From an uncultured Lewinella sp. (GTDB lineage: Bacteria > Bacteroidota > Bacteroidia > Chitinophagales > Saprospiraceae), in contig CAJXPD010000099.1 in NCBI GenBank assembly GCA_913057785.1, positions 1 to 33,407 of the forward strand: 33,407 nt of DNA, in the 5' to 3' direction. How positions within the stretch are numbered: position 1 is the stretch's first letter; every line of letters begins with the position of its first letter. A program made the translations under genes and the position numbers. Shown one piece after another: positions 32,798 to 33,407 of the stretch. The notes under the pieces were generated by a model, which was not told the DNA's origin, made no database searches, and saw only the letters and a list, made by a program, of their open reading frames with translations.

Positions 32798-33407
32798 TTA
32801 ATACCGTAGCACTCGCGTTGTCATTACCCGTTCCCCCTCCTTGAGAAGTTCTATGGCATATACTCCAGGAGAGATGGCTCCTAAATCTAGTTGACCTCGA
32901 TTTTGATCAATAATGATTTGACGAGTCAAGACCTTTCTACCACTAAAGTCATAGATATTTGCCACCACTAATCCATCAGTCTGTACGTGGATGGTCAACT
33001 GATCTCTGGTAGGATTCGGGTACACTTTAAAAGTCAGCAGTAAATCACTGCCAGAACAATCCTCGTCAACTCCATTATCGGCTTCTTCTGTTGCGGATGG
33101 ATAGACATTCCCATTAGTATCGTCACAATCGGTTTTATCCCAAACGTAGCCCGTCGGTGGAGCAGTTAAGCAAGATGAAATCGATTCAGCTGCATTACCA
33201 AATCCGTCTCCGTCTTGATCTCGGAAGTACTCTTGGAAAGATAAGGACTCATCTTCTTGCCCATCACAGTTATTGTCAATTCCATCACATATTTCATCCG
33301 CAGCCGGATTAATATTTGGATTCTCGTCATTGCAATCCAAATCATTGGTCACATAGCCCATCGGCGGTGCCATTAAACAGGTATCCATGAAGACGGCAGG
33401 ATTACCA
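32798..33407 (-). CDS. T9SS cargo with MopE-like metal-binding repeats, 5' part cut by the window edge
   Basis: The minus-strand frame is open from the right edge to a stop at 32798, about 203 residues in view. An ATG at 33388 exists, but the codons before it (GNPAVF) continue the repeat pattern, so the true start is outside the window. Two copies of a Cys/Asp-rich repeat are visible, the first with DCNDENPNINPAADEICDG and GIDNNCDGQ, matching the MopE-type putative metal-binding motif; the second is degenerate. Each repeat is separated by a DQDGDGFGN linker. The C-terminal about 80 residues are a type-A T9SS sorting domain (FKVYPNPTRDQLTIHV, NIYDFSGRKVL, GVYAIELLKEG), so the protein is secreted and probably surface-attached. 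Confidence 0.9.
   Translation of the reverse strand, partial: GNPAVFMDTCLMAPPMGYVTNDLDCNDENPNINPAADEICDGIDNNCDGQEDESLSFQEYFRDQDGDGFGNAAESISSCLTAPPTGYVWDKTDCDDTNGNVYPSATEEADNGVDEDCSGSDLLLTFKVYPNPTRDQLTIHVQTDGLVVANIYDFSGRKVLTRQIIIDQNRGQLDLGAISPGVYAIELLKEGERVMTTRVLRY

Overview
The window comes from a Bacteroidota chromosome, most probably a marine or free-living member of the Saprospirales. Three things point there: a type IX secretion (T9SS) type-A sorting domain at the right end, a run of secreted or lipoprotein polysaccharide-degrading enzymes, and families common in that group (DUF547 lipoprotein, membrane AraC regulators, bestrophin-like channel, membrane MutS-like ATPase). The lineage is inferred from family content; there is no rRNA or other marker gene. 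I see no tRNA, rRNA, CRISPR array, transposase or integrase.

Left part (1-13,520): a truncated alpha/beta hydrolase, a DUF547 lipoprotein, a fatty acid desaturase, SmpB, a secreted dipeptidyl peptidase IV, an ScfR-like XRE regulator divergent from a secreted GH5 mannanase-type hydrolase, then a membrane MutS-like ATPase followed closely by a bestrophin-like channel, a small membrane protein, and an unexpected cytoplasmic protein of the reductive dehalogenase family.

Middle part (13,600-21,058): on the minus strand, a two-subunit molybdenum hydroxylase of the isoquinoline 1-oxidoreductase type (iorA then iorB) lies downstream of a seven-helix AraC-type regulator, with strong palindromes in the intervening gap. 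A GNAT acetyltransferase, a small unknown protein, a lipoprotein with an SRPBCC-like fold, a Crp/Fnr regulator and the heme chaperone HemW follow.

Right part (21,128-31,611): this looks like one functional locus for a sulfated, probably arabinose-containing glycan. It has a planctomycete-type DUF1549/DUF1553 cytochrome c protein with a carbohydrate-binding-like insertion, a Tat-type DUF1501 lipoprotein, a Cys-type sulfatase, a divergent formylglycine-generating enzyme that itself carries a lipoprotein signal, a secreted stand-alone carbohydrate-binding-like module, and a GH127 beta-L-arabinofuranosidase-type enzyme. No SusC/SusD pair is present. Ahead of the GH127 gene lies a structured 5' region ending in a textbook intrinsic terminator with a possible competing pairing. 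An alpha/beta hydrolase and a truncated T9SS cargo with MopE-like metal-binding repeats close the window.

Convergent gene pairs are generally separated by strong hairpins. Start codons were usually set at the ATG preceding a signal peptide or a conserved N-terminus, because several open frames extend upstream without biological support.
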